This document shows, one piece after another, positions 15,202 to 22,892 of a DNA stretch of 64,000 nucleotides. Source of the stretch: Elusimicrobiales bacterium (GTDB lineage Bacteria; Elusimicrobiota; Elusimicrobia; Elusimicrobiales; UBA9959). A program made the translations under genes and the position numbers. The stretch covers positions 124,001-188,000 of the forward strand of contig JAQTZB010000004.1 in NCBI GenBank assembly GCA_028688015.1, given 5' to 3'. The notes beneath the pieces were generated by a model that worked only from the letters and a program-made list of their open reading frames with translations, was not told the origin of the DNA and made no database searches. Position 1 is the first letter of the stretch. Each line of letters starts with the position of its first letter.

Positions 15202-17076
15202 TCAGCGCACGGTCACGCTCTTGGCCAGGTTGCGCGGCTTGTCTATGTCGCATTTCTTGGCCAGCGCAACGTAATAGGCGAAAAGCTGCAGCGGCAGCAC
15301 CGTCAGCATGGGCGTAAAAAGCTCAGGGGCCTCGGGCAGCGTTATGTAGCGCGAGGCCTTCACGGTCTTGCGCGAGGCGGCGTCCACTATGGCCACCACG
15401 TCGGCGCCGCGCGCCTTGGCCTCTTCCACGTTGCCGGCCATCAGGTCCAGCGTGCGGCCGCTCGGCGCCACCGCCAGCAGCGGCATGCCCTTGTAGATGA
15501 TGGCTATCGGGCCGTGCTTCATCTCGCCCGCGGGGTAGCCCTCGGCGTGCACGTAGGAAATTTCCTTTATCTTCAGCGCGCCCTCGAGCGCTATCGGGTA
15601 GTTCAGGTGGCGCGAGATGAACAGGAAATGCTCGCTCGCGGAGAAGGCTTCGGCTATTTTAGCGATCTCCGGCTCCTTCTCCAGCGTCTCTTCGATCAGG
15701 CGGGGGATCTTCAGCAGGTCCTCGGCGTAGCGGCGGGCCTCGGCGCCAGACAGGCGGCCGCGCGCGGCGGCGAAGTGCCCCGCCAGCAGGTAGATGGCCG
15801 CGAGCTGGCCCAGGAAAGCCTTGGTGGAGGCCACTCCGATCTCGGGGCCGCAGTGGGTGTAGAGCACGTAGTCGGCCTCGCGCGTCAGCGTGGAGCCCAC
15901 GGTATTGGTGATGCACAGCACCTTGGCGCCGCCGGCCTTGGCCTCGCGCACGGCGAACAGCGTGTCGGCGGTCTCGCCGGACTGGGAGATGGCCACGACC
16001 AGCGTGCCCCTGGCCATCAGTTTGGCGCGGTCGGTGAACTCGCTGGCCACGTCGGCGGAGGCGACCAGGCCGAAATTCTCGAACAGCCCGCGCCCGACCA
16101 GGCAGGCGTGGTAGGCGGTGCCGCAGGCTATGAACTGCAGCGAGCTGAAGCCCTTCATGGCCTCGGCGGAAAGGCCCATCTCGGCCTTGAGGATCTCGCC
16201 GCCCAGCGGCAGCAGGCGGCCGCGCAGCGTGTTCTCCACCGCCTCGGCCTGCTCGTGGATCTCCTTGAGCATGAAATGCTTGTAGCCGCCCTTCTCGGCC
16301 ATCGTGGAATCCCACTGTATCGTGACCGAGTCCTTGGCGGTCTTCTTGCCGGCGAAGGTATAGTAGTCCACCCCGTCCATGCGCACGGCGGCCAGCTCGC
16401 CGTCGTTGAGGAACACCACCTTCTTGGTGTGTTTGAGGAAGGCGGATACGTCGGAGGCTATGAAATTCTCGCCCTTGCCCAGCCCTATCACGAGCGGGCT
16501 GTGCATGCGGGCCGCCAGCAGCAGGCCGGGGCAGCGTGCCCAGACCATGGAGATGGCGAAAGAGCCCTTCAGGTCCGCGAGCGTGCGGCGGAAAGCCTCG
16601 AAGAAGACGGGCTCGAGCATTTCGGCGCGCATGGCCGCGGCCTGCACGTGCAGGGCCTTGAGCTTGTCCTCCATCAGGTGGGCTATGACCTCGGTGTCGG
16701 TCTCGGACTTGAACTTGTGGCCGCCGGCCTGCAGCTTCTCTTTAAGGTCGAGGTAGTTCTCGATGATGCCGTTGTGCACCACCACCACCTCGCCGGCGCA
16801 GTCGGTATGCGGGTGGGCGTTGTCCTCCGACGGGGCGCCGTGCGTGGCCCAGCGGGTGTGGCCCACTCCGGACTGCGCGCCCTTCACCGGATCCCCGGCC
16901 ACCAGCTTATCCAGGGCATCCACGCGCCCGCTGACGCGGCGCAGGTACAGTTTGTTCTTGCCGTCCACGACCGCGATGCCGCAGGAGTCGTAGCCGCGGT
17001 ACTCCAGGCGCTTAAGCCCGTCGATCAGGATATCCGTGGTCTTGTTTTCGCCGATGTAGCCGGTTATTCCGCACAT
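15202..17076 (-). CDS. glmS: Glutamine-fructose-6-phosphate aminotransferase
   Basis: Forms GlcN-6-P from Fru-6-P and glutamine, the first step to UDP-GlcNAc. The N-terminal nucleophile Cys2 is in MCGITGYIGE; RLEYRGYDS follows. Two SIS sugar-isomerase domains follow (FIACGTAYHACLVG, SQSGETADTLFAVREAK, CGPEIGVASTKAFLGQ; FISRHLNYPIALEGALKIKE). The C-terminus PRNLAKSVTVR is the canonical tail that shields the active site. 624 residues. There is a 108-base gap to pdxJ containing a long hairpin; it does not match the glmS ribozyme. Confidence 0.98.
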   Translation of the reverse strand: MCGITGYIGENKTTDILIDGLKRLEYRGYDSCGIAVVDGKNKLYLRRVSGRVDALDKLVAGDPVKGAQSGVGHTRWATHGAPSEDNAHPHTDCAGEVVVVHNGIIENYLDLKEKLQAGGHKFKSETDTEVIAHLMEDKLKALHVQAAAMRAEMLEPVFFEAFRRTLADLKGSFAISMVWARCPGLLLAARMHSPLVIGLGKGENFIASDVSAFLKHTKKVVFLNDGELAAVRMDGVDYYTFAGKKTAKDSVTIQWDSTMAEKGGYKHFMLKEIHEQAEAVENTLRGRLLPLGGEILKAEMGLSAEAMKGFSSLQFIACGTAYHACLVGRGLFENFGLVASADVASEFTDRAKLMARGTLVVAISQSGETADTLFAVREAKAGGAKVLCITNTVGSTLTREADYVLYTHCGPEIGVASTKAFLGQLAAIYLLAGHFAAARGRLSGAEARRYAEDLLKIPRLIEETLEKEPEIAKIAEAFSASEHFLFISRHLNYPIALEGALKIKEISYVHAEGYPAGEMKHGPIAIIYKGMPLLAVAPSGRTLDLMAGNVEEAKARGADVVAIVDAASRKTVKASRYITLPEAPELFTPMLTVLPLQLFAYYVALAKKCDIDKPRNLAKSVTVR

Positions 17077-17119
17077 ATTGAGAATTTTCCTCTTTTACCG
17101 CGAAGGGAGGCCAAATGCC

Positions 17120-17168
17120 GAAGGCTGGCAGGCCATACGGAAATTTTCCTTACGGCTTCCCAGCCTTC
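17120..17168 (-). promoter_or_regulatory. Long imperfect hairpin in glmS leader
   Basis: Arms GAAGGCTGG (17120-17128) and CCAGCCTTC (17160-17168) enclose further complementary blocks (GCC/GGC, GTA/TAC, GGAAA/TTTCC), so nearly the whole 49 bases can fold into one stem. It lies between pdxJ and glmS, 44 bases before the glmS start. There is no T tract, so an attenuator, processing site or protein-binding leader is more likely than a simple terminator. Confidence 0.55.
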
Positions 17169-17184
17169 CAGCGCCCCGGCCTCT

Positions 17185-17904
17185 TTACTGGATCAGCCGC
17201 TTCATCTCCGAAACGGCGGTCTTGAGGCCCACGAACATGGCGCGCGAGATGATGGAATAGCCGATGTTCAGGCAGTCCATCCCCTCGATGCGGGCCACGG
17301 GGCCGACGTTGTAGTAGTCCAGGCCGTGCCCGGCGTGCAGCTCCATCTCGAGCTCCTTCACCAGGTGGCCGGCCACCGCCAGCTGCTCCAGCTCTTCCGC
17401 CTGCAGTTTCTTGCCCCAGGACTCGGAATACTTAGTGGTGCAGAGCTCTATGGCGTCGGCGCCCAGGTTGCGGGCTGCGCGGATGGCTTTCGGGTCGGGG
17501 TCGGCGAACACGCTGACCTCGATGCCGGCCTTGGACAGGTTCTTTATGACGCGGGCCAGGTCGGCCTGCTTGCCGTCGAGCTTCATACCGCCCTGCGTGG
17601 TGACTTCCTTGGAGCTTTCGGGCACCAGGCACACGGAATCGGGGCGCAGGCGCAGCGCTATCTTCTCCATCTCGGGAACGGCGGCCATCTCCAGGTGGAT
17701 GAGGCCCTTCACCTCGTGCCGGACGCGCTCGAGGTCGGAATCCTGGATGTGCCGGCGGTCCTGCCGCAGGTGCATCACCACCAGGTCGCCGCCGGAGCTG
17801 TAAACCACGCGGGCCGCTTCCACGGTGTCCGGGTTCTTCTCCTTGCGGGCCTCGCGCAGCGTGGCCACATGATCGATGTTCACTCCGAGTTTAACGTGTC
17901 CCAT
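17185..17904 (-). CDS. pdxJ: Pyridoxine 5'-phosphate synthase
   Basis: Ring-closure enzyme of the DXP-dependent vitamin B6 pathway (3-amino-2-oxopropyl phosphate plus DXP). Signatures: LGVNIDHVATLREAR, VMHLRQDRRHIQDSD with the active-site His/Arg, GLDYYNVGPVARIEGMDCLNIGYSIISR, and the phosphate-binding HAGHGL. 239 residues. It is placed between glmM and glmS; the pdxJ-acpS neighbourhood is known from proteobacteria, and here glmS has been inserted between them. GlmS-family chemistry does not need PLP, so the grouping may only be historical. Confidence 0.97.
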   Translation of the reverse strand: MGHVKLGVNIDHVATLREARKEKNPDTVEAARVVYSSGGDLVVMHLRQDRRHIQDSDLERVRHEVKGLIHLEMAAVPEMEKIALRLRPDSVCLVPESSKEVTTQGGMKLDGKQADLARVIKNLSKAGIEVSVFADPDPKAIRAARNLGADAIELCTTKYSESWGKKLQAEELEQLAVAGHLVKELEMELHAGHGLDYYNVGPVARIEGMDCLNIGYSIISRAMFVGLKTAVSEMKRLIQ

Positions 17905-17933
17905 TTTTCCTCCAGACGATTAAAAACCTAAAA

Positions 17934-19304
17934 CTATTTAGCGGCGGCCACGGCCCCGGAATGCTTGCGGTAATGCGCCAGCAGCTCGTCGGCTATGGCC
18001 TTTATTTTGGCCTTGGACTCGCCCTCCACCAGCAGCCGCAGCAGCGGCTCGGTGCCGGAGTAGCGGATGAAGATACGGCCGTTGCCCTTCAGCCCGCCCT
18101 CGAGCCTGGAGAGCTTGTCGCTGAAGCCCGCCACGTCCTTGAAGTCGGGCTTGCCGGTCACCCTGACCTTCTCCACTACCTGCGGGTAGCGGCTCCAATG
18201 CCGGCGGAACCAGCTGAAAGGTTTGCCCATGTCGCGCACGGCGGCCAGCGTCTGCAGCGCGGTCAGCACTCCGTCGCCAGTGGGGGCGAACTCGCGGAAA
18301 ATGATGTGGCCGCTGGTCTCGCCGCCTATCTTCAGGTCGCCCTTCTCCATGGCGTCGGTGACATTCTTGTCGCCGACGGGGACCTGCGCCACGCTGATGC
18401 CCTGGCCCTCCAGGTACTTGAGCAGGCCGTAGTTGGACATGAAAGTCAGCGACACGCCATTATTGGTCAGGCGGCCGCGGGCCTTCAGGTAGGGGGCCGT
18501 CATCGCTATGACGTCGTCGCCGTCGAGCTGCGCGCCCTTCTCGTCTGCGAACATGCAGCGGTCGGCGTCGCCGTCGAAGCTGATGCCGCAGAACGCGCCC
18601 CATTTTGCGGCGGCCTGGGCCATCTTTTCGGTATGAAGCGCGCCGCAGCCCATATTGATATTCTTCCCGTTGGGCTTGTCTCCTATCACCTTGACCTTGG
18701 CGCCCAGGTCGCGGAAGATGCGCGGGCCGATCTTATAGGCGGCTCCGTTGGCGCAGTCCAGCAGGATCTTCAGGCCTTTCAGCGTGAAGCCGGGCGGCAG
18801 CGTGCTCTTGAGGAAGTCCTCGTAGTCGCGCGTAAAATCCTTCTTGTGCAGGCCGGGATGCGTCGGGCGGAACTTCAGCGGCTCACGGCCGAGCAGCAGC
18901 TTCTCTATCTTGTTCTCTATGGCGTCATTGAGCTTGAGCCCGTCGTTGGAAAAGAACTTGATGCCGTTGAATTCGGGCGGGTTGTGGCTGGCGGAGATGA
19001 CTATGCCGAAGTCGGCGTTCTCGCGCTTTACCAGGTAGGACACGGCCGGGGTGGGAATGATGCCGAGATCAACAACCTTGAACTTGCTGGCACCCAGGCC
19101 CTCTACCAGGTATTTCTTTATGAGCCTGCCGGAGGCGCGGGAGTCCATGCCGATGAGCACCACCGGTTTGCCGGTGTGCCCCTTCTTCTTATATTTAGGC
19201 AGCACCAGGGAGGCCGCGTAGCCTATCTTGCGGATGAAATCGGGGGTGAAAGGATAGTCCCAGGTGATGCCGCGTATGCCGTCAGTGCCGAATAGTTTGC
19301 CCAT
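17934..19304 (-). CDS. glmM: Phosphoglucosamine mutase
   Basis: Interconverts GlcN-6-P and GlcN-1-P. N-terminal FGTDGIRG, the phosphoserine loop ISASHNPPEFNGIKF (active Ser near residue 106), the Mg-binding DGDADR at 244-249, the sugar-binding GETSGHIIF and C-terminal phosphate-binding RYSGTEPLLRL are all intact. 456 residues. It is first in the apparent operon glmM-pdxJ-glmS-acpS-nnrD-thiL-tsaE-tsaB-rimI-TPR-ispE, with its own promoter just upstream. In many bacteria glmM is next to cdaA; here cdaA is 10 kb away. Confidence 0.98.
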   Translation of the reverse strand: MGKLFGTDGIRGITWDYPFTPDFIRKIGYAASLVLPKYKKKGHTGKPVVLIGMDSRASGRLIKKYLVEGLGASKFKVVDLGIIPTPAVSYLVKRENADFGIVISASHNPPEFNGIKFFSNDGLKLNDAIENKIEKLLLGREPLKFRPTHPGLHKKDFTRDYEDFLKSTLPPGFTLKGLKILLDCANGAAYKIGPRIFRDLGAKVKVIGDKPNGKNINMGCGALHTEKMAQAAAKWGAFCGISFDGDADRCMFADEKGAQLDGDDVIAMTAPYLKARGRLTNNGVSLTFMSNYGLLKYLEGQGISVAQVPVGDKNVTDAMEKGDLKIGGETSGHIIFREFAPTGDGVLTALQTLAAVRDMGKPFSWFRRHWSRYPQVVEKVRVTGKPDFKDVAGFSDKLSRLEGGLKGNGRIFIRYSGTEPLLRLLVEGESKAKIKAIADELLAHYRKHSGAVAAAK

Positions 19305-19346
19305 TTGGATGAAAACCCCGCTTTATATCGCCTTATATAATTTTAT

Positions 19347-19375
19347 ATTATATCATTCTAGTCGGGCCGCTGTAA
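19347..19375 (-). promoter_or_regulatory. Promoter of the glmM operon
   Basis: On the minus strand TTACAG (19370-19375) and TATAAT (19347-19352) are separated by 17 bases. The start codon is 42 bases after the -10 box in an AT-rich leader. This is the only strong promoter-like site seen for the 10-kb block downstream. Confidence 0.75.
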
Positions 19376-19384
19376 GGCCAGTAA

Positions 19385-19472
19385 GGAAGGATGGCCGAGC
19401 GGTTTAAGGCGCCGGTCTTGAAAACCGGTGTACGGTTAATCCGTACCGTGGGTTCGAATCCCACTCCTTCCG
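19385..19472 (+). tRNA. tRNA-Ser (UGA)
   Basis: An 88-nt class II tRNA: acceptor GGAAGGA/TCCTTCC, anticodon stem CCGGT-loop CTTGAAA-ACCGG giving anticodon TGA, variable arm GTACGGTTAATCCGTAC, T loop TTCGAAT, discriminator G. CCA is not encoded. A run of seven T follows at about 19479, a plausible terminator tract. Confidence 0.96.
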
Positions 19473-19498
19473 TAGATCTTTTTTTAAATAAGGTAAAA

Positions 19499-19651
19499 AT
19501 TTCATCTTCGGGTGGTTCAGCGCAGCGACGGTATCCCCGGACTTCTTAAGGGGGGTTCAGCGAGCGTTCGGCCTCAATGGCCGAAAAGCGAGCGACGATG
19601 AAATGGGGGGCTTAGCCCCCCTTGTAGAGCGCCCGGCCGACGAAGGCCGGG
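19499..19651. repeat. Nested-palindrome spacer between the tRNA-Ser genes
   Basis: Outer arms ATTTCATC (19499-19506) and GATGAAAT (19597-19604) enclose CGGCC-TCAAT-GGCCG (19569-19583). Directly after come GGGGGGC-TTA-GCCCCCC (19605-19621) and CCCGGCC...GGCCGGG (19632-19651). No coding potential is credible: the only sizeable ORF here is antisense to the second tRNA. It looks like a stack of stable hairpins. Confidence 0.55.
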
Positions 19652-19691
19652 GCGAAGCCTCCGAGCAGCAGCGAGGAGCGCGTTTTCAGAT

Positions 19692-19776
19692 GGAGAGGTG
19701 TGTGAGTGGTTGAAACAGCAGGTCTCGAAAACCTGTAGGGGTAACACCCTCGAGGGTTCGAATCCCTCCCTCTCCG
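19692..19776 (+). tRNA. tRNA-Ser (CGA)
   Basis: An 85-nt class II tRNA: acceptor GGAGAGG/CCTCTCC, anticodon stem CAGGT-loop CTCGAAA-ACCTG giving anticodon CGA, a variable arm, T arm GAGGG-TTCGAAT-CCCTC, discriminator G. CCA is not encoded. It is downstream of tRNA-Ser (UGA) on the same strand. Confidence 0.96.
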
Positions 19777-19850
19777 CCATATTTTTCCTGCGAAAAAAAT
19801 GGCGCAGTATCCGTAGTGGCGCAGGATAGCGCAGTCCCCTGCTCCGATTT

Positions 19851-19874
19851 AAAAGGCCCCGTACGGGGCCTTTT
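19851..19874. terminator. Bidirectional terminator (24-bp palindrome)
   Basis: AAAAGGCCCC-GTAC-GGGGCCTTTT is a perfect palindrome with A and T runs at its ends. It serves the tRNA-Ser transcript on the plus strand and the HTH cassette on the minus strand, which ends at 19897. Confidence 0.9.
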
Positions 19875-19896
19875 ATTCTTTCACGCTCTCGCCCGC

Positions 19897-20100
19897 TTAT
19901 TTCTCCAGGTAAAAGACTTCTTCCATCGGCTTGCCGAAATAGGCGGCGATCTTGAGCGCCAGCGCTACGGAGGGAGAATAGTCGTCCCCCTCTATGGCCA
20001 CCACCGTCTGGCGGGAAACCCCGACGGCTTTAGCCAGCACCTCCTGCGAGATGTCCTTCTCCGCGCGCAGCACGCGCAGCCGGTTCTTGAGTTTCTCCAT
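19897..20100 (-). CDS. Small HTH (Cro/CI-type) transcriptional regulator
   Basis: 67 residues consisting of a single helix-turn-helix domain: RLRVLRAEKDISQEVLAKAVGVSRQTVVAIEGDDYSPSVALALKIAAYFGKPMEEVFYLEK. The sequence is of the compact YozG/XRE group often encoded beside DUF2178-type membrane proteins. It is the third gene of a cassette with two membrane proteins and starts one base after the preceding stop, so translation is coupled. It probably represses the cassette promoter at 20833-20861, which contains repeated ATGTATA boxes (inference). Confidence 0.95.
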   Translation of the reverse strand: MEKLKNRLRVLRAEKDISQEVLAKAVGVSRQTVVAIEGDDYSPSVALALKIAAYFGKPMEEVFYLEK

Positions 20101-20101
20101 A

Positions 20102-20449
20102 TCAGTTCCAGGCCTTCCGGAAGATCAGGTTGGACGCGGCCCAGGACACTATGAACACGTACAGCATGTAGCTGTAAGCCTGCGCCACGGCGGGGTCTCC
20201 GCCCACTACCGCCTGCATGACGATAGCGAAGGCCATCACCGCCGCCATCGCCGCGTAATTGCTGAGCATCTCCACCCGGATATCCCGCTCGTCGGACTCC
20301 TTCTTTTTGCGCAGGGAAAGCCCGATCAAAACGCCTACCCCCACGGCTACCAGGGCCCCGTAGCCGTCCCGCAGCCACACGCTCACGCCAGCGGCGGCGA
20401 ACATCAGCCCGGCGACCAGTTTGCGCATCAGCCTTATTTTATTTTCCAT
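20102..20449 (-). CDS. Integral membrane protein of HTH cassette, paralog 2
   Basis: 115 residues with four hydrophobic segments (about residues 10-25, 30-45, 64-82 and 90-107) and a cytoplasmic-type charged loop KKKESDERDI between the second and third. The same topology and the xDERDI motif are in the gene at 20451, so the two are tandem paralogs. Length and layout recall DUF2178-like proteins, which accompany small XRE regulators. Function unknown. It ends in the dipeptide WN, as does its paralog. Confidence 0.85.
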   Translation of the reverse strand: MENKIRLMRKLVAGLMFAAAGVSVWLRDGYGALVAVGVGVLIGLSLRKKKESDERDIRVEMLSNYAAMAAVMAFAIVMQAVVGGDPAVAQAYSYMLYVFIVSWAASNLIFRKAWN

Positions 20450-20450
20450 G

Positions 20451-20795
20451 TCAGTTCCAGACCTTCTTAAAGATCCCGATAAAGAAGACCAGCGAGAGCA
20501 TCAGAACCGACTGCACATTGCTGTAGGCCAGGCTGCCCACCGCGTTGACATGCTGCATTACAAAGGTAAAGCACAGGGTCACCATAAGAGAGCCGTAGCA
20601 GGCCAGCAGGTGTATCTGTATGTCCCGCTCGTCAGCTTTATGTTCCGCTTTTCGGCTGGCGAACAGCACCGCCGCCATAACCACGGCCACGAAGCCCGCC
20701 AGCAGGTAGGCGCCTTTCAGCAGCATACTGGAAAACACCAGGATGACTATCAGCCCGCCCATTATCCGCTGCATTACCGCTATTTTCTTTTCCAT
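20451..20795 (-). CDS. Integral membrane protein of HTH cassette, paralog 1
   Basis: 114 residues from the ATG at 20795, which follows GGGGGAGAG; a longer reading frame would start before the likely transcript start region. Four predicted membrane segments, a central KADERDIQIH loop matching the SDERDIRVE loop of the next gene, and a shared C-terminus (FKKVWN versus FRKAWN). First gene of the three-gene cassette. A heteromeric membrane complex with its paralog is possible. No transporter, nuclease or lipid-enzyme motif is visible. Confidence 0.85.
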   Translation of the reverse strand: MEKKIAVMQRIMGGLIVILVFSSMLLKGAYLLAGFVAVVMAAVLFASRKAEHKADERDIQIHLLACYGSLMVTLCFTFVMQHVNAVGSLAYSNVQSVLMLSLVFFIGIFKKVWN

Positions 20796-20832
20796 TTTCT
20801 CTCCCCCGATTGTTTGTCTTGACCGCAATAAC

Positions 20833-20861
20833 AGTATACATCAAACTATACATAATGTCAA
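20833..20861 (-). promoter_or_regulatory. Near-consensus sigma70 promoter with repeated operator-like boxes
   Basis: On the minus strand TTGACA (20856-20861) and TATACT (20833-20838) are spaced by exactly 17 bases. The spacer and -10 contain two direct ATGTATA copies (in ATGTATAGTTTGATGTATA), and TACATGTA lies just upstream at 20870-20877. This is the best promoter in the window and the repeats suit binding of the cassette's HTH protein. Confidence 0.9.
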
Positions 20862-20950
20862 GTATTCTTTACATGTAGTATATATTTCCTTTCATACGGC
20901 CGAAAAGCGGCGGCCCGGTCGGGCGTTTTTTTATACAATTCAATTGAACC

Positions 20951-22501
20951 ATGAGCGCCAAGGCCAAGATCCTGATAGTGGACGACGAGCCGCAGATAGC
21001 GGAGATGATCTCCGCCACGCTGCAGCTGCACGGCTACGCCGTGGCGCTGGCCTACGACGGGGCCCAGGGCGTGGAAAAAGTCAGCGCCGAAAAATTCGAC
21101 CTCGCCGTGATGGACCTGCAGATGCCCGGCATGGACGGCATGACCGCCCTGGGCGAGATGAAGAAACTCGACCCCGAGATAGAGGTCATAATCGCCACCG
21201 GCCACGGCACCATGGGCATAGCCATCCAGAGCATGCGCAAGGGCGCCTTCGACTTCATCAGCAAGCCCTTCGACATCAAGGACCTGCTGAAGGCGGTGGA
21301 GCGGGCCCTCGAAAAGAAAAAATTCAACGACATCGGCCGCGCCATCTTCTCCACCATCCGCCCGGAGGAGCAGCTGCGCGTCATCATAGATTCCGTCACG
21401 CGCATCCTGAAGGCGCAGGAATCCCTGCTGGTGCTGCCAGACAAGGACGGCAAGCCGCGCATCGCCGTCTCGCAGGGCCTGGAGGAGGAAACCGCCCGCG
21501 CCTCCCGGCTGGAGTTCTGCTCGCGGATACTGGCGCAGGCCGACGGCGCGGGCAAGGCGCTGCTGCCGGTGGACGCGCCCGGCGCCGACAAGCGCTACGC
21601 GGACATCCCCGGCCTCGGGGCCGTTAAATTTTCGCTCTTTTTGCCGCTGGTGGAGGACAATAAGCGCGCCGGGCTCATAGGCATCAACCGGCTGGAGGAG
21701 AATTCCCCCTTCAGCGAGGACGATCTGCAGCGGGCGCGCATCTTCGGCTCGCTGGTCAATTTGGCGCTGCGCAACTCGAGCCTCTACCGCCAGCTGCAGG
21801 AGACGCAGGGGCAGCTGATCCAGGCGGAAAAGATGTCGGCCCTGGGCCAGCTGGCCGGGGGCCTCGCGCACGAGATCAACAACCCGCTGTCGGGCATCCT
21901 TGGCCTGACGCAGCTGGTGCTGGAGAACCTGGACCCCTCCAGCCAGAACCACGCCGACCTGAAAGAGATAGAGAAGGCCGTTTTCCGCTGCAAGAAGATC
22001 ATAGTCTCGCTGCTCTCCTTCTCGCGCCAGGAGAAGACGCGCATGGAGCCGGTCAGCCTGAACGAGGTGATAGAGGAGACGCTGACGCTGTGCGCGCGCC
22101 AGCTGGAGCTGCAGCGCGTTAAGATCAACCGCCAGTTCTCGCCCGGCCTGCCGCTGGTGAACGCCGACTTCCAGCAGCTGATGCAGGTGTTCCTGAACCT
22201 GCTGACCAACGCGCGCGACGCCATGCCCGACGGCGGCGAACTGACCATCGCCACGAACCTGGTCAAGGACCCGGCCGGCCGCGAGCTGCTGATCAGCTCC
22301 GTGTCGGACACCGGCGCGGGCATAGACCCGGAGATCCTGGGCCGCATCTTCGACCCGTTCTTCACCACCAAACCCGTAGGCAAAGGCACCGGGCTCGGCC
22401 TATCGGTCTGCCTGGGCATCATCAGCCGCCACAACGGTTACATCAAGGCGCACAGCATGCCCGGCGCCGGCTCTACCTTTACCGTTACGATACCCGCCTG
22501 A
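20951..22501 (+). CDS. Hybrid sensor: receiver-GAF-like-HisKA-HATPase kinase 1
   Basis: 516 residues, no membrane segment, so cytoplasmic. Receiver domain at 1-122 (phospho-acceptor D55 in LAVMDLQMPG, conserved Lys in SKPF); a GAF-like sensing domain about 125-280; the HisKA phospho-His H307 in LAGGLAHEINNPLSGIL; N box NLLTNARDAM (416-425), G1 DTGAGI and G2 GKGTGLGLS. The N-terminal receiver means it takes phosphate or signal from another kinase and has its own kinase output. The next gene, a single receiver, starts two bases after the stop and is the likely partner. Its overall plan matches the kinase at 22852-24426, so the two are paralogs. A TACAAT box lies 11 bases before the ATG. Confidence 0.95.
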   Translation: MSAKAKILIVDDEPQIAEMISATLQLHGYAVALAYDGAQGVEKVSAEKFDLAVMDLQMPGMDGMTALGEMKKLDPEIEVIIATGHGTMGIAIQSMRKGAFDFISKPFDIKDLLKAVERALEKKKFNDIGRAIFSTIRPEEQLRVIIDSVTRILKAQESLLVLPDKDGKPRIAVSQGLEEETARASRLEFCSRILAQADGAGKALLPVDAPGADKRYADIPGLGAVKFSLFLPLVEDNKRAGLIGINRLEENSPFSEDDLQRARIFGSLVNLALRNSSLYRQLQETQGQLIQAEKMSALGQLAGGLAHEINNPLSGILGLTQLVLENLDPSSQNHADLKEIEKAVFRCKKIIVSLLSFSRQEKTRMEPVSLNEVIEETLTLCARQLELQRVKINRQFSPGLPLVNADFQQLMQVFLNLLTNARDAMPDGGELTIATNLVKDPAGRELLISSVSDTGAGIDPEILGRIFDPFFTTKPVGKGTGLGLSVCLGIISRHNGYIKAHSMPGAGSTFTVTIPA

Positions 22502-22502
22502 T

Positions 22503-22892
22503 ATGGCCAAAAAAGTCCTGATAGTCGACGACGAAGACCTGGTACGCAACTACGTGCGGCGCGCGCTGGCCAGCCGCGGCTGGGAGATCACCGAGGCCAA
22601 TAACGGAGCGGCGGCGCTGGCCCTGCTGGACGGCCGCGAGTTCGACGCCGTGGTCTGCGACCTGAAGATGCCCGACCTGCGCGGCGAGGAAGTAGTGCGC
22701 CAGATCCGCGCGCTGCGCCCGGCCATGAAGATAGTGGTCATCACCGGCTCGGTCTCCAATATCACCACCCCGATAGTTCCCGGCGTGGAAGTGGACGGCT
22801 TCCTGATAAAGCCCTTCGGCATCGACGAGATCCGCGACCTGCTGGAAAAGCTCACGACCCGCGGCCTTCCGCCGCGGGAAGAAAAACCCTGA
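22503..22892 (+). CDS. Single-domain response regulator (CheY-like)
   Basis: 129 residues: a receiver domain with acidic pair DDED (9-12), phospho-acceptor D53 (VVCDLKMPD), Thr in VVITGS and Lys in LIKPFG. There is no DNA-binding or enzymatic output domain, so it works by protein contact or as a phosphate shuttle, probably for the kinase just upstream. Its 3' end overlaps the 3' end of the convergent kinase gene by 41 bases (22852-22892), leaving no space for a terminator. Confidence 0.95.
   Translation: MAKKVLIVDDEDLVRNYVRRALASRGWEITEANNGAAALALLDGREFDAVVCDLKMPDLRGEEVVRQIRALRPAMKIVVITGSVSNITTPIVPGVEVDGFLIKPFGIDEIRDLLEKLTTRGLPPREEKP

Noticed and set aside
17077-17184. glmS ribozyme upstream of glmS
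   Set aside because: The gap is 108 bases and lacks the conserved ribozyme core sequences; only a simple long hairpin is present.
15514-17931. 805-codon plus-strand ORF opposite glmS and pdxJ
   Set aside because: His/Leu/Gly/Val-rich antisense frame typical of GC-rich coding regions; glmS and pdxJ carry complete catalytic motifs on the other strand.
19574-19780. 68-codon minus-strand ORF beginning MAEREGFEPSRV
   Set aside because: It is the antisense of tRNA-Ser(CGA), a well-known false-gene type.
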